This document shows, piece after piece, positions 41,689 through 50,624 of a DNA stretch of 64,000 nucleotides. A model generated the notes under the pieces. That model did not search any database and was not told the origin of the DNA. It was given only the letters and a program-made list of their open reading frames with translations. This DNA is from Salinilacustrithrix flava (GTDB lineage Bacteria; Actinomycetota; Acidimicrobiia; Acidimicrobiales; Salinilacustritrichaceae): positions 62,001-126,000 of the forward strand of contig JAMYFF010000008.1 of NCBI GenBank assembly GCA_024128875.1, in the 5' to 3' direction. Made by a program: the position numbers and the translations under genes. Position 1 is the stretch's first letter; each line of letters starts with the position of its first letter.

Positions 41689-41706
41689 TCGTGAACGCAT
41701 TCACAA
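41689..41706. promoter_or_regulatory. Rex-like redox operator upstream of ndh
   Basis: TCGTGAACGCATTCACAA fits the known Rex consensus TTGTGAA-N4-TTCACAA with one mismatch. Rex represses respiratory genes, including ndh in other bacteria, when NADH is low relative to NAD+. The site overlaps the expected promoter region. Confidence 0.7.
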
Positions 41707-41756
41707 GTGTGCCGGATCGTGCGGGTCGTCGCACGCGGTTTCGCAGCGGCGCGGGA

Positions 41757-42632
41757 TCAGGCGGTGGTCGGACCGAAGAGGTGGAGGAGGCCGCGGCTCG
41801 CGGCGCTGGGGAAGATCGACGGGTGGTGCTCGTCGGGGAGCACCTCCAGGTGGACGTCGAGCCCCTTCGTGCCCCGGCTGCGCAGGCGCCGGACCAGCCG
41901 CTCGGCGTTGGTGACCATCGCGGCGGCCGCGACGGCCGCCGGCGGCATCGCCACCGGCCAGGCGCGGGTCTCGGCCGACTCCTCGCGATCGCCGACGGCC
42001 AGGTACACCTGGGCATCGAGCTCTCCCCGTCCCGCGGCCGTGCGCTCCTCGACCCTGAGGACCTCGGCGTCGTCCCACCAGATCGCCGGGCTGGCGAGGA
42101 TGTAGCGGCGGAACACCTCCGGGCGGGTCAGCAGGGCGTGGCAGCCGAACAGGCCGCCGAGGGACCAGCCGATGATGGTCGCATCGGCCACGTCCGCCCG
42201 GTGCTCGGACGCGACGTGGGGCAGGACGTCGCCGGCGATGGCGTCGAGGAACCGATCGGCACCGCCGGCACCGTGCGCCGGCGGAACGGGAGGCGCGAGC
42301 AGCTCGGGGATCGGCGCGTCGGTCGGCGTGAGGTCCCGGAAGCGCAGCGACATCGTCGTGAGCGGATCGGCGTCGTAGCCCACGCCGACGACGAGCAACG
42401 GCGGGAACGCCCCGAAGGCGAGCAGGCTCAACGACCGCGTGATCCCCACGACGACGTCGAAGGTCGCCATGGGGTCGAGCACGACGAGCGTCGCCAGGGG
42501 CTCGGTACCACCAGCGGCGAGCGGTGGCTCGGCGACGGTCACCTGCAAGCGCTCGCCGAGCACGCTCGAGTCCAGGTCGTAGACCTGGGTGTGCTCCAGC
42601 GTCCGAGGCCCACGCGCCTGCCAGGTGCTCAC
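41757..42632 (-). CDS. Esterase (PF00756-type alpha/beta hydrolase)
   Basis: About 291 residues. It has the esterase D/enterochelin-esterase layout: VLDPMATFDVVVG, PPLLVVGVGYD, RDLTPTDAP, then a DRFLDAIAGDVLPHVASEHRAD helix before the nucleophile elbow GWSLGGLFG with the catalytic Ser. The Asp and the final His (VLPDEHHPSIFPSAASRGL) follow. It should hydrolyse an ester; trilactone siderophore cleavage is one possibility. The start is probably GTG 42632, without a good ribosome binding site. It ends near the Rex operator of ndh and may be read together with ndh only weakly. Confidence 0.8.
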   Translation of the reverse strand: MSTWQARGPRTLEHTQVYDLDSSVLGERLQVTVAEPPLAAGGTEPLATLVVLDPMATFDVVVGITRSLSLLAFGAFPPLLVVGVGYDADPLTTMSLRFRDLTPTDAPIPELLAPPVPPAHGAGGADRFLDAIAGDVLPHVASEHRADVADATIIGWSLGGLFGCHALLTRPEVFRRYILASPAIWWDDAEVLRVEERTAAGRGELDAQVYLAVGDREESAETRAWPVAMPPAAVAAAAMVTNAERLVRRLRSRGTKGLDVHLEVLPDEHHPSIFPSAASRGLLHLFGPTTA

Positions 42633-42689
42633 GACGCGGACGATACGCCAGGCCGAGGAGCGCCGCCTGGCTTCCACGCATCCCACCTC

Positions 42690-42739
42690 GTTCTGGCCTA
42701 TATCGAACCCCGCATGGCGGATCGGATGTAGGCCAGAAC
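42690..42739. repeat. 50-bp hairpin repeat, copy 2
   Basis: Same 15-bp arms as 40328-40377 except for one T/C change in the left arm and two loop changes. It ends two bases after the stop codon of the glycosylase gene (42742-42744), exactly as copy 1 relates to ndh. Confidence 0.85.
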
Positions 42740-42741
42740 GG

Positions 42742-43536
42742 TCAGGTGGGGGTGGTCGGGGCGTGGGCCGGCTGGCAGGTCGGGCACCAGTAGGTGGAGC
42801 GGGCCATCTCCCCCTGCCGGCGCATCCGCACCACCGATCCGCAGCGAAAGCACGGCTGGCCCCGCCGGCCGTAGACCGCGACGCCGTCTCGGTAGGTGAC
42901 CCGGCGGGTGCGGCCGAGGTTGGCGACGAGCAGCCGGTGCGACGTGTCGAGCACGCGACGCAGGTCTTCGGCCGGCACGGCGGCGAGGGGCGTGAACGGG
43001 TCGAGGCCGTGCAGGAAGCAGACCTCGGACTTGTAGACGTTGCCGATGCCCGACGCGATGCGCTGGTCGAGGAGGGCGTCGGCCAGTTCGGTGCCGGGCG
43101 CGGCGAGGGCGGCGCGGGCGACGGCGGCGTCGAGGTCGGGGGCGGGGCCGGTGAGATCGGGGCCGAGGGTGGCGAGCGGGAGCGGCTCGCCGGCGTCGCG
43201 GTGGTAGGTCTCCACCACCGGCGCCTGGAAGCACACGCCGAGCCACCCGCCGTCGGCGCCCACCACCGCTCGGGCGAGGTGGGCACCCTTCCGCCACGGC
43301 TCGCCGTCCCGGTACAGGTGCCAGGAGCCGGTCATCTTCATGTGCGTGCGGAGGGTGATGCCGCCGCTGAAGTGGACGAGCAGGTGCTTGCCTCGGGCCT
43401 CCACGTCGTCGATGCGCTCGCCGAGCGCCGGGCGGTCGCCGACCAGGCGGGGTGCCTCGAAGCGGGTGAGGACGTGGCCGGCCAGTGCCGGGCGCATGCG
43501 GATGGCCGCCCGGTGGATCGTGTCGCCCTCGGGCAC
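42742..43536 (-). CDS. nei: Endonuclease VIII-like DNA glycosylase (Fpg/Nei family)
   Basis: The protein has 264 residues. After the GTG start comes PEGDTIHRAA, so the catalytic Pro follows the initiator; Glu is next. A conserved Lys appears in ARGKHLLVHFSGG, the H2TH motif in RIASGIGNVYKSEVCFLHGL, and a C-terminal zinc finger C-F-R-C..C-P-T-C. The PEGDT start points to the Nei2/Nei1 group rather than PELPE-type Fpg. It removes oxidised bases and cuts the strand at the abasic site. It starts two bases after the GNAT gene's stop, so they form one operon. Confidence 0.92.
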   Translation of the reverse strand: MPEGDTIHRAAIRMRPALAGHVLTRFEAPRLVGDRPALGERIDDVEARGKHLLVHFSGGITLRTHMKMTGSWHLYRDGEPWRKGAHLARAVVGADGGWLGVCFQAPVVETYHRDAGEPLPLATLGPDLTGPAPDLDAAVARAALAAPGTELADALLDQRIASGIGNVYKSEVCFLHGLDPFTPLAAVPAEDLRRVLDTSHRLLVANLGRTRRVTYRDGVAVYGRRGQPCFRCGSVVRMRRQGEMARSTYWCPTCQPAHAPTTPT

Positions 43537-43537
43537 G

Positions 43538-44254
43538 TCAGGGGGTCCCGGCGGCGCCGCCGAACAGTCCGAGGATGCGCCAGCCGACGTCGGGGAACCC
43601 GCTGGCATCCGCGGTGCGGGCCGAGGCGACGTTGCTCTCGGCGTGCAGGTAGACGGGCACGGCACCGTCGGCCAGCACCCGCCGGGCGGCCTGGGTGACG
43701 AGGCGACGGGCGAACCCCTGGCCGCGATGGGCCTCCTCGGTGACCACGGCCAGCTCGTGACCGCGGGCGTCGTGCTGCTTGCGCCCGATGCCGGCAGCCG
43801 CCGAACCGTCGTCGGCCAGGGCGACGAGCACGTCGCCGTTGAACGGGTGGAGCCACTCGGGCACCCGCGGGTCGTCGCGGGGCAGCCACGTCCCGGGGTC
43901 GTCGGATGCGGTGGGCTCGGTCGACCAGCGGAAGACGCCGGCGCCGTACCGGGCACCGGGGAGCTCGAGCAGATCGGGGAGGCGCTCGCCGAGCGCGGCC
44001 AGCACGTCGTCGACGCCGTCGGCCTCGAGCTCCTCGACCGCAGCCCCGACGAGCGCTTCGGCGGCCGGGGGCACGGACACCACCGCACCGTCGGGTGTGG
44101 CCACGCCGTTCAGTGCCCGGACCGCCCCGTCCCACCCGGGTTCGACCCGCCGCTCGGACCCCACGACGTGCACCGGCTGGGCCGGGGGCCAGGCACCGAG
44201 CCAGGAGCGCAGGTGCGCCTGGAGGCGGGGATCGACCTCGGCGGGATGCGTCAC
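43538..44254 (-). CDS. GNAT-family N-acetyltransferase
   Basis: The protein has 238 residues. The C-terminal half is a GNAT domain with GHELAVVTEEAHRGQGFARRLVTQAARRVL, including the acetyl-CoA loop R-G-Q-G-F-A, and HAESNVASARTADASGF. The N-terminal half (about 1-120) is variable, like FR47-type acetyltransferases. The substrate is unknown. GTG 44254 starts it, divergent from the PF10118 gene. The next gene (nei) begins immediately after its stop. Confidence 0.88.
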   Translation of the reverse strand: MTHPAEVDPRLQAHLRSWLGAWPPAQPVHVVGSERRVEPGWDGAVRALNGVATPDGAVVSVPPAAEALVGAAVEELEADGVDDVLAALGERLPDLLELPGARYGAGVFRWSTEPTASDDPGTWLPRDDPRVPEWLHPFNGDVLVALADDGSAAAGIGRKQHDARGHELAVVTEEAHRGQGFARRLVTQAARRVLADGAVPVYLHAESNVASARTADASGFPDVGWRILGLFGGAAGTP

Positions 44255-44390
44255 CCCGCCACGCTACTGCGGTTACCAGCGGTACATGTCACACCGGAAT
44301 CCGGGCAGGGACCCTGTACGAAAGGGACGAAAGCATTTATCCTACGACCGGTAGCAAATCTCTTGCCCACCACCACGGGAGCAACGAACG

Positions 44391-45221
44391 ATGACCACCA
44401 CGACCGCCATCCCCGCCCGCGACATCACCGTCCGCCGGCCCGGCATCGACCACGAGCAGCCCCTGCCCAAGCACTTCGTGGCCGACGACCCCATGCGCAG
44501 CCACATCGCCGCCATGCTCTCCTCGGTCTTCCCCGAGGGTGAGGACTTCTTCGTGCGCAGCGTCCGGGCCTACCGCGACCGCATCGACGACCCGGAGCTC
44601 TCCAAGCAGGTCAAGGGCTTCATCGGCCAGGAGGCCATCCACGGCCGTGAGCACCGCGACTTCAACGAGCAGCTGTCCGAGCTCGGTTACCCCACCCTCG
44701 CCGTCGACGGCATCATCAAGCGCTTCCTCGCCTTCCTCCACAAGACGACGCCGAAGAGCCACCAGCTGGCCGTCACCGCTGCGCTCGAGCACTACACGGC
44801 CACGCTGGCCGAGGCGCTGCTGCGCGACGACGCCGCCCGGGCCGAGTTCTCCACCGACGAGGTCCGCGCCCTGTTCACCTGGCACGCCCTGGAGGAGACC
44901 GAGCACAAGTCGGTCGCCTTCGACGTCTACGAGGAGGTCAGCGGCCGCCACCTCGAGCGGGTGGGCACCATGCTCGCCGTGCACGTGGCCTTCCTGGGCA
45001 TCATGACCAGCGCCGTCACCGTCTCCGTCGCCAAGGACCGCTCGGCGTGGCGCAAGCTGCCCAGGAGCATCCTCGGCCTGCGCACGCACCCGTTCTTCCA
45101 GCGCCAGGTCATCACCCGGCTGCTCGACTACAACCGCAAGGGCTTCCACCCCGACGACCACGACACCGTCGAGCTGCTCGAGGAGTGGCGTGCCCGCTAC
45201 GAGGCCGGCATCGCCGCCTGA
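44391..45221 (+). CDS. PF10118-type metal-dependent hydrolase
   Basis: The protein has 276 residues and matches the bacterial family annotated as predicted metal-dependent hydrolase. An N-terminal part (ITVRRPGIDHEQPLPKHFVADDP) leads to helices with EDFFVRSVRAYRDRI, GFIGQEAIHGREHRDFNEQL and TWHALEETEHKSVAFDVY, giving E-H/H-x3-H/E-x2-EH sites of a ferritin-like metal centre. A hydrophobic C-terminal stretch (AVHVAFLGIMTSAVTVSVAK) may associate with membrane. Function unknown. GGGAG lies 9 bases before ATG 44391. The TetR gene immediately downstream may regulate it. Confidence 0.85.
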   Translation: MTTTTAIPARDITVRRPGIDHEQPLPKHFVADDPMRSHIAAMLSSVFPEGEDFFVRSVRAYRDRIDDPELSKQVKGFIGQEAIHGREHRDFNEQLSELGYPTLAVDGIIKRFLAFLHKTTPKSHQLAVTAALEHYTATLAEALLRDDAARAEFSTDEVRALFTWHALEETEHKSVAFDVYEEVSGRHLERVGTMLAVHVAFLGIMTSAVTVSVAKDRSAWRKLPRSILGLRTHPFFQRQVITRLLDYNRKGFHPDDHDTVELLEEWRARYEAGIAA

Positions 45222-45291
45222 CCTCCCCGGAACCCGTTCCCCGCGCGCGGATCGGCCATCCTTGGTCGATGCGCGCGCGAGGAAGCGGACG

Positions 45292-45909
45292 GTGACGACC
45301 CGGCGCCGAGGCCGCCCCCGCCGCACCCCGGCCGAGCGCGCCGAGCAGCGCGAGCGACTGGTCGAGGCCGCGATGCAGACGGTCCGCGAGCGCGGGCCCG
45401 ACATCTCGATGGACCACCTCGCCCGCGGCGCCGGCGTCAGCAAGCCGGTGCTCTACAGCGAGTTCGGCGACAAGCGGGGCGTGGCCGACGCCATCGCCGT
45501 GACCCTCGCCCACCGACTCGAGGCCCGGGCCGCAGCCGACCTCGCCGGCCGCCCGATGGACATCCCCTCCGTCGTACGGGCCACCATCAGCGCCCTCATC
45601 GACCTCATCGACACCGAGCCCGAGCTGTACGCGTTCATCGTCCGGGCCATCCGCACCGGCGACCGGGGGCTGCTCGACAACGGCCTGGTGCAGGTCATCC
45701 AAGAGCGTCTCGCCGTGCTGATGGCGCTGCTCCTGCCGGGCCTCGACACGGTGAAGCTGCGGGCGCTCTCCGACGGGCTGTTCGGGTTCGGGTTCGCCGC
45801 CGTCGAGTCCTGGACGTCGCACCGCGAGCTGTCCAAGGACGAGCTGATCGACGCGCTGTCGGTCGTGGTGCAGGGCGGCATCGAAGCGGCCGGCATGCTG
45901 CGAGACTGA
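45292..45909 (+). CDS. TetR-family transcriptional regulator
   Basis: The protein has 205 residues. Basic N-terminus (TTRRRGRPRRTPAERAEQRERL) then the TetR HTH (about 20-65, AAMQTVRERGPDISMDHLARGAGVSKPVLYSEFGDKRGV). A ligand-binding helical domain follows. GTG 45292 has GAGGA 8 bases upstream. It probably controls the PF10118 gene; CTACGACCGGTAG in the upstream intergenic region (near 44340) is a possible but weak site. Confidence 0.9.
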   Translation: MTTRRRGRPRRTPAERAEQRERLVEAAMQTVRERGPDISMDHLARGAGVSKPVLYSEFGDKRGVADAIAVTLAHRLEARAAADLAGRPMDIPSVVRATISALIDLIDTEPELYAFIVRAIRTGDRGLLDNGLVQVIQERLAVLMALLLPGLDTVKLRALSDGLFGFGFAAVESWTSHRELSKDELIDALSVVVQGGIEAAGMLRD

Positions 45910-45939
45910 CGGGACCCGCCTCCTGTTCGGCACCTCCGA

Positions 45940-46023
45940 GGAATCTGGCAGCGGCTACGGAACACTGCCGCGGCCAGTGCCTCGCCCTCACCGACGGGGC
46001 GTTCCGCCTCCGCTGCCAGATTC
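45940..46023. repeat. Inverted repeat between TetR and lhr, copies A and B of a dispersed repeat
   Basis: GAATCTGGCAGCGG at 45941-45954 and its complement CCGCTGCCAGATTC at 46010-46023 are perfect, with the outer match extending to about 23 bases with three mismatches. Copy B lies in the last codons of lhr. Copy C is at 62238-62262. Confidence 0.75.
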
Positions 46024-49000
46024 GGGGCGGTGGACGAGGCCCTTGTAGCCGTCCTTGTAGCCGGCGGCCTCCAGCACCTCGCGCACCGGGGACTCCCGGA
46101 CCGGCTCGCCGTCGACCTTGCGGATCTCCAGGCTGCGGTACCGCCCTCGGCGGACGAGGCCCTTGAGCAGCTCGGCCCAGTCCGGGTGCTCGACCGTGGT
46201 GGCGAAGGTCGACAGCGAGTGCCCGCCCCGCTCGAGGAACGCCACCAGCTCGCCGTCGACCAGCACGACGTGGGCGCCGGCCTGGCGGGCCGGTCGGCCG
46301 GCCGACTCGGGCCACGGGAGTGCAGCGCCGTAGGGCTGGGCCGGATCGGTGGCGGCGAGCACGAGCCCCTGACCGGTCTCGTCCCGGTCGACCGAGCGTG
46401 AGGCGCGCAACCGATCGACCGCACCGCCCATGGCGAACTGGGCGGCGCCGAGGCCGGACACGAAGTAGCCCCGTCGGACCTCGCCTCGCTCCTCCAGCGC
46501 CTTGAGCACCGGGTACACGCCGGCGAAGCCGCCCTCGCTGCCCTCGCCCAGCGCCGCCTCGCGGGTGAGCACGCCGTATCGCTCGAGCAGCTGGCGGGCC
46601 TTGGCGTGGGCGGCCTCGGTGGGCGTCGGCGTCGGCTGGAGCAGCGGGGCGACCAGCGACCAGCGGCCGGCGCCGGCAGCCGGCCCGAGCCGGGCGAGCC
46701 GACCGGGACGGGGCCGTGCCCGGCCCTTGCTCGTCGCGCCGCGCCGGGATGCGCCGCCGAGGAACGAGCGCAGCGGACCGAGGCCGTCGTTGGTGACGTA
46801 GCCGGCCCACACCAGGTCCCACAGCGCCGCGAGCACGGTCGCCTCGTCGTAGGGCGCGCCGGCTTGCTGGCAGGCGGCGACGATGTCGGTCCAGAAGCTG
46901 GCGCCGCGCTGGTCGAGGTGGTCGAGGATCGCCCGGTGGGCGTCGCCGTCCGGGGCCGGGTCGAGCGTCGGGACGAGCAGCGGCGCGTGGTCGCGGAACA
47001 GGAGGCGGATCCGGCCGTCCTTGGCGCCGAGGCTGCCGCTGCCGACCCACACGACCTCGCCGGCGGCGCACAGCTGGTCGAGCTGGAACGGCTCGTACTC
47101 CGGCAGGCGGGCGGGGATGATGTCGGACTCCAGCACGGAGGCGGGGATCGGCGCTCCCTGCAGCTGGGACACCACGTCGATCAGCGCGTCGACACCCCGC
47201 CGCTCCCGCCCGATGTCGTGCCAGGCCGGCAGGAAGCGGCCGAGCGCGTCGGACTCGACCGGTTCGACCTCCTTGCGCAGCGCCGCGAGCGAGCGGCGGC
47301 GCAGGGTGCGCAGCACGTCGGGGTCGGTCCACTCGCGGTCGTGGCCGTCGGGACGGAACTCGCCGCGCAGCACGCGCCCGTCGGCTTCGAGCCGCTCGAG
47401 CGACGGCAGCACCCGCTCGACGCTGACGCCGTAGCGCGCCGCCAGCGAGCTCACCGTGAACGGCGTGTGGGTCCGGGCGTAGCGGGCGACGAGGTCGGCC
47501 ATCGGGTCGTCGACCGGGTCGGTGAACGCCGCCGGCAGCCCGACCGGCACCGCGACGCCGAGTGCGTCACGGAGGCGGCCGGCGTCCTCGGTGATCGCCC
47601 AGCGGTCCTCGCCGGCGACCGATGCGACGTAGGCCCGACGATCGGAAGCCAATGCCGAGACGAGCGCCGACGCGTCGCCCTCGCACCGGATGTCGATCTC
47701 CTCCAGGGTGAGCGGGCCGAGCAGTCGCAGCAGGTCGTGGACCTCGTCGGCGTCGCGGGCGCGGCGGCCCTCGACCAGTCGCTGCAGCTCGAGCTCGAGG
47801 TCGGCCAGCACCTCGGGGTCGATGAGCTCGCGCAGCTCCTCGGAACCGAGCAGCTCCCGGAGCAGGTCCCGGTCGAGGGCCAGCGCTGCGGCCCGACGCT
47901 CGGCCAGCGGCGTGTCGCCCTCGTACATGTAGACGGCGATCCAGCCGAACAGCAGCGACTGCGCCATCGGCGATGCCTGGCTGGTCTCCACCGGCACGAC
48001 CCGCACGCGGCGGTTTCGGATGTCCCGGAGGACCTCTTCGAGTGCGGGCAGGTCGAACACGTCGTTCACGCACTCGCGCGTGGTCTCGAGCAGGATCGGG
48101 AACGTCGGGTACTTGGCCGCCACCTTGAGCAGGTCGGCGGCGCGCTGGCGCTGCTGCCACAGCGGCTGGCGCCGGTCCGGCCGGCGGCGCGGCAGGAGCA
48201 GGGCGCGGCCGGCGCACTCGCGGAAGCGGGACGCGAACATCGCCGTGTTCGGCAGCTGGCCGAGGACGATGTCGCGGATCTCGTCGGGCGGGATGGCGAG
48301 GTCCTCGACGGGCAGCTCCTCCACCGCCTCGGGCAGCCGCAGCACGATGCCGTCGTCGGACCAGATCATCTCCACGTCGACGCCCCACCGCTCCCCCAGC
48401 GTCTGCTGCAGAGCCATGGCCCACGGAGCGTGCACCTGGGCGCCGAACGGCGACAGCACGCAGACGCGCCAGTCGCCGATCTCGTCCCGGAAGCGCTCGA
48501 CCACGATGGTGCGATCATCGGGGACGACACCGGTGGCCTCAGCCTGCTCGTCCAGGTACGACACCAGGTTCAGCGCGGCGAGCTCGTCGAGGCCGTGGTC
48601 CTCCCGGAGCGTCTTCACCGGGTCAGGCGTGGTGCCGCGGTCGCGCAGCTCGCGCACGAACTGGCCGATGCCCTGCCCGAGCTCCAGCGGGCGACCAGGC
48701 CCCTCGCCGTGCCAGAACGGCATCTTCCCGGGCAGGCCCGGGGCGGGCGTGACGATGACCCGCTCGAAGGTGATCTCCTCGATGCGCCACGTCGACGCGC
48801 CGAGCAGGAACGTCTCCCCGGCCCGGGACTCGTACACCATCTCCTCGTCGAGCTCGCCGACCCGGGTCCCGTCGGGCAGGAACACGCCGAACAGCCCGCG
48901 GTCGGGGATGGTGCCCGGGTTCGTGACCGCGAGGCGCTGCGCGCCGGCCCGCCCGCGGACGACGCCACCGCCGCCGCCAGGAGCGGTGCGGTCCCACACG

Positions 49001-50541
49001 ATGCGCGGCCGGAGCTCGCTGAACTCCTCCGACGGGTAGCGCCCGGCGAGCAGGTCGAGGCAGGCGTGGAAGACCTCGTCACCGAGGGTCGAGAAGCTGG
49101 CGCTGCGGCGCAGGATGCGAGCGAGGTCGTCGACCTGCCACTCGTCGAGGGCGCACATGGCCACGATCTGCTGACACAGCACGTCGAGGGGGTTGCGGGG
49201 GTAGCGGGTGCGCTCGATGAGACCGTCCTGCATCCGCTTCACCACGACGGCGGCCTCGACCAGGTCGGCGCGGTGCTTGGGGAACAGCTTGCCCCGGCTC
49301 GGTTCGCCGACCCGGTGCCCGGCCCGGCCGATGCGCTGGAGTCCCGACGAGACGCTGCCCGGCGACTCGACCTGCACGACGAGGTCGACCGCGCCCATGT
49401 CGATGCCGAGCTCGAGCGACGACGTGGCCACCAGGCCCTTCAGCTTCCCGGACTTGAGCTCGTCCTCAATCTGGAGCCGCCGCTCACGCGAGATCGAGCC
49501 GTGGTGGGCCTTCACCAGCTCGGGGACGTCGCTGCCATCGTCCACGTGGCCGACGCCGAGCTGGGCGTCGCCGGTGTCCTCCTCGTCGTGAGCCAGCTCG
49601 TTGAGCCGCGTGGCCAGGCGCTCGGCGAGGCGGCGCGCGTTCACGAAGATGAGGGTGGAGCGGTTCTCCTGCACCAGCTCCAGCAGGCGCGGGTGCATGG
49701 ACGGCCAGATGCTGCGTCGCACCGGACCCAGCGACGCCGGGCCGCTGATCGGCTCCTCGATGACCTTGCCGAGGTCGCCCATGTCCTCGACCGGGACGAT
49801 GACCTCGATGTCGAGCTCCTTGCGCACGCCGGCATCGACGATGTCGACCCGGCGCCACGAGCCGGCGTCGTCTCGCCCGCCGAGGAACTCGGCGATCTCC
49901 TCCAGCGGGCGCTGGGTGGCGGAGAGCCCGATGCGCTGGGGCCCGTCGGGCCGGTCGGTGACCTCGACCAGGCGCTCCATCGTCACCGACAGGTGGGACC
50001 CGCGCTTGGTCTTGGCCACCGCGTGGATCTCGTCGACGATGACGGCCTCCACCCCCTGCAGGGTCTCCCGGGCCTGCGAGGTGAGCATCAGGTAGAGCGA
50101 CTCGGGGGTGGTGATCAGGATGTCGGGCGGGTTGCGGATGAGCTTGCGGCGCTCGTCGGCAGGCGTGTCACCGGTGCGCATCCCGACCGTGGGCTCGTGG
50201 TACAGCACCCCCAGGCGCTCGGCGGCGAGGCGGATGCCCTGGATCGGCGCTCGCAGGTTCTTCTCCACGTCGACCGCCAGCGCCCGCAGCGGCGACAGGT
50301 AGACGACGCGGGTCCGGTGCGTGCGCTCCTCCGGCGGCGGCGTGGACGTGAGCCGGTCGATCGCCCACAGGAACGCGGACAGCGTCTTGCCCGACCCGGT
50401 CGGCGCCAGGATCAGCGTGTGCGCACCCGAGGCGATGGTGGGCCAGCCCGCCACCTGCGGCGGTGTCGGCTCCGGGAACGACGTCTCGAACCACGCTCGC
50501 ACCGCCGGCGAGAACTGGTCGAGCACGGGCGCCCCAGGCAT
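45988..50541 (-). CDS. lhr: Lhr-family ATP-dependent helicase
   Basis: A 1,517-residue large helicase-related protein, close to the full size of bacterial Lhr. N-terminal superfamily 2 core: Walker A LAPTGSGKTLSAFL, DEIHAVAKTKRG (DEIH box), GLSATQRPLEEIAEFLGG, then the second RecA lobe with LVATSSLELGIDMGAVD and QRIGRAGHRVGEPSRG. The Lhr winged-helix and large C-terminal region follow. These 3'-5' helicases act on DNA or RNA:DNA substrates in repair. ATG 50541 gives MPGAPVLDQFSPAV, fitting the family; ATG 50622 adds 27 residues. Translation start signals are poor at both. Confidence 0.92.
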   Translation of the reverse strand: MPGAPVLDQFSPAVRAWFETSFPEPTPPQVAGWPTIASGAHTLILAPTGSGKTLSAFLWAIDRLTSTPPPEERTHRTRVVYLSPLRALAVDVEKNLRAPIQGIRLAAERLGVLYHEPTVGMRTGDTPADERRKLIRNPPDILITTPESLYLMLTSQARETLQGVEAVIVDEIHAVAKTKRGSHLSVTMERLVEVTDRPDGPQRIGLSATQRPLEEIAEFLGGRDDAGSWRRVDIVDAGVRKELDIEVIVPVEDMGDLGKVIEEPISGPASLGPVRRSIWPSMHPRLLELVQENRSTLIFVNARRLAERLATRLNELAHDEEDTGDAQLGVGHVDDGSDVPELVKAHHGSISRERRLQIEDELKSGKLKGLVATSSLELGIDMGAVDLVVQVESPGSVSSGLQRIGRAGHRVGEPSRGKLFPKHRADLVEAAVVVKRMQDGLIERTRYPRNPLDVLCQQIVAMCALDEWQVDDLARILRRSASFSTLGDEVFHACLDLLAGRYPSEEFSELRPRIVWDRTAPGGGGGVVRGRAGAQRLAVTNPGTIPDRGLFGVFLPDGTRVGELDEEMVYESRAGETFLLGASTWRIEEITFERVIVTPAPGLPGKMPFWHGEGPGRPLELGQGIGQFVRELRDRGTTPDPVKTLREDHGLDELAALNLVSYLDEQAEATGVVPDDRTIVVERFRDEIGDWRVCVLSPFGAQVHAPWAMALQQTLGERWGVDVEMIWSDDGIVLRLPEAVEELPVEDLAIPPDEIRDIVLGQLPNTAMFASRFRECAGRALLLPRRRPDRRQPLWQQRQRAADLLKVAAKYPTFPILLETTRECVNDVFDLPALEEVLRDIRNRRVRVVPVETSQASPMAQSLLFGWIAVYMYEGDTPLAERRAAALALDRDLLRELLGSEELRELIDPEVLADLELELQRLVEGRRARDADEVHDLLRLLGPLTLEEIDIRCEGDASALVSALASDRRAYVASVAGEDRWAITEDAGRLRDALGVAVPVGLPAAFTDPVDDPMADLVARYARTHTPFTVSSLAARYGVSVERVLPSLERLEADGRVLRGEFRPDGHDREWTDPDVLRTLRRRSLAALRKEVEPVESDALGRFLPAWHDIGRERRGVDALIDVVSQLQGAPIPASVLESDIIPARLPEYEPFQLDQLCAAGEVVWVGSGSLGAKDGRIRLLFRDHAPLLVPTLDPAPDGDAHRAILDHLDQRGASFWTDIVAACQQAGAPYDEATVLAALWDLVWAGYVTNDGLGPLRSFLGGASRRGATSKGRARPRPGRLARLGPAAGAGRWSLVAPLLQPTPTPTEAAHAKARQLLERYGVLTREAALGEGSEGGFAGVYPVLKALEERGEVRRGYFVSGLGAAQFAMGGAVDRLRASRSVDRDETGQGLVLAATDPAQPYGAALPWPESAGRPARQAGAHVVLVDGELVAFLERGGHSLSTFATTVEHPDWAELLKGLVRRGRYRSLEIRKVDGEPVRESPVREVLEAAGYKDGYKGLVHRPESGSGGGTPRR

Positions 50542-50624
50542 CGGAGGAACGGTATCGGCGTGGCGTGACGGCCGGACTGCGGCGGATCGGACATTCGCCC
50601 CGTACGCCGCGTAACGTCCCATGG

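Noticed and set aside
45292..45909. A TetR operator near 44340 (CTACGACCGGTAG)
   Set aside because: Arms of only four bases; too weak to list as a site.
46606..50568. Very long plus-strand ORF (1,320 codons) opposite lhr
   Set aside because: It is the complement-frame shadow of the lhr gene; its product is a low-complexity R/G/D/Q/H mixture without motifs, while the minus strand has full helicase motifs.
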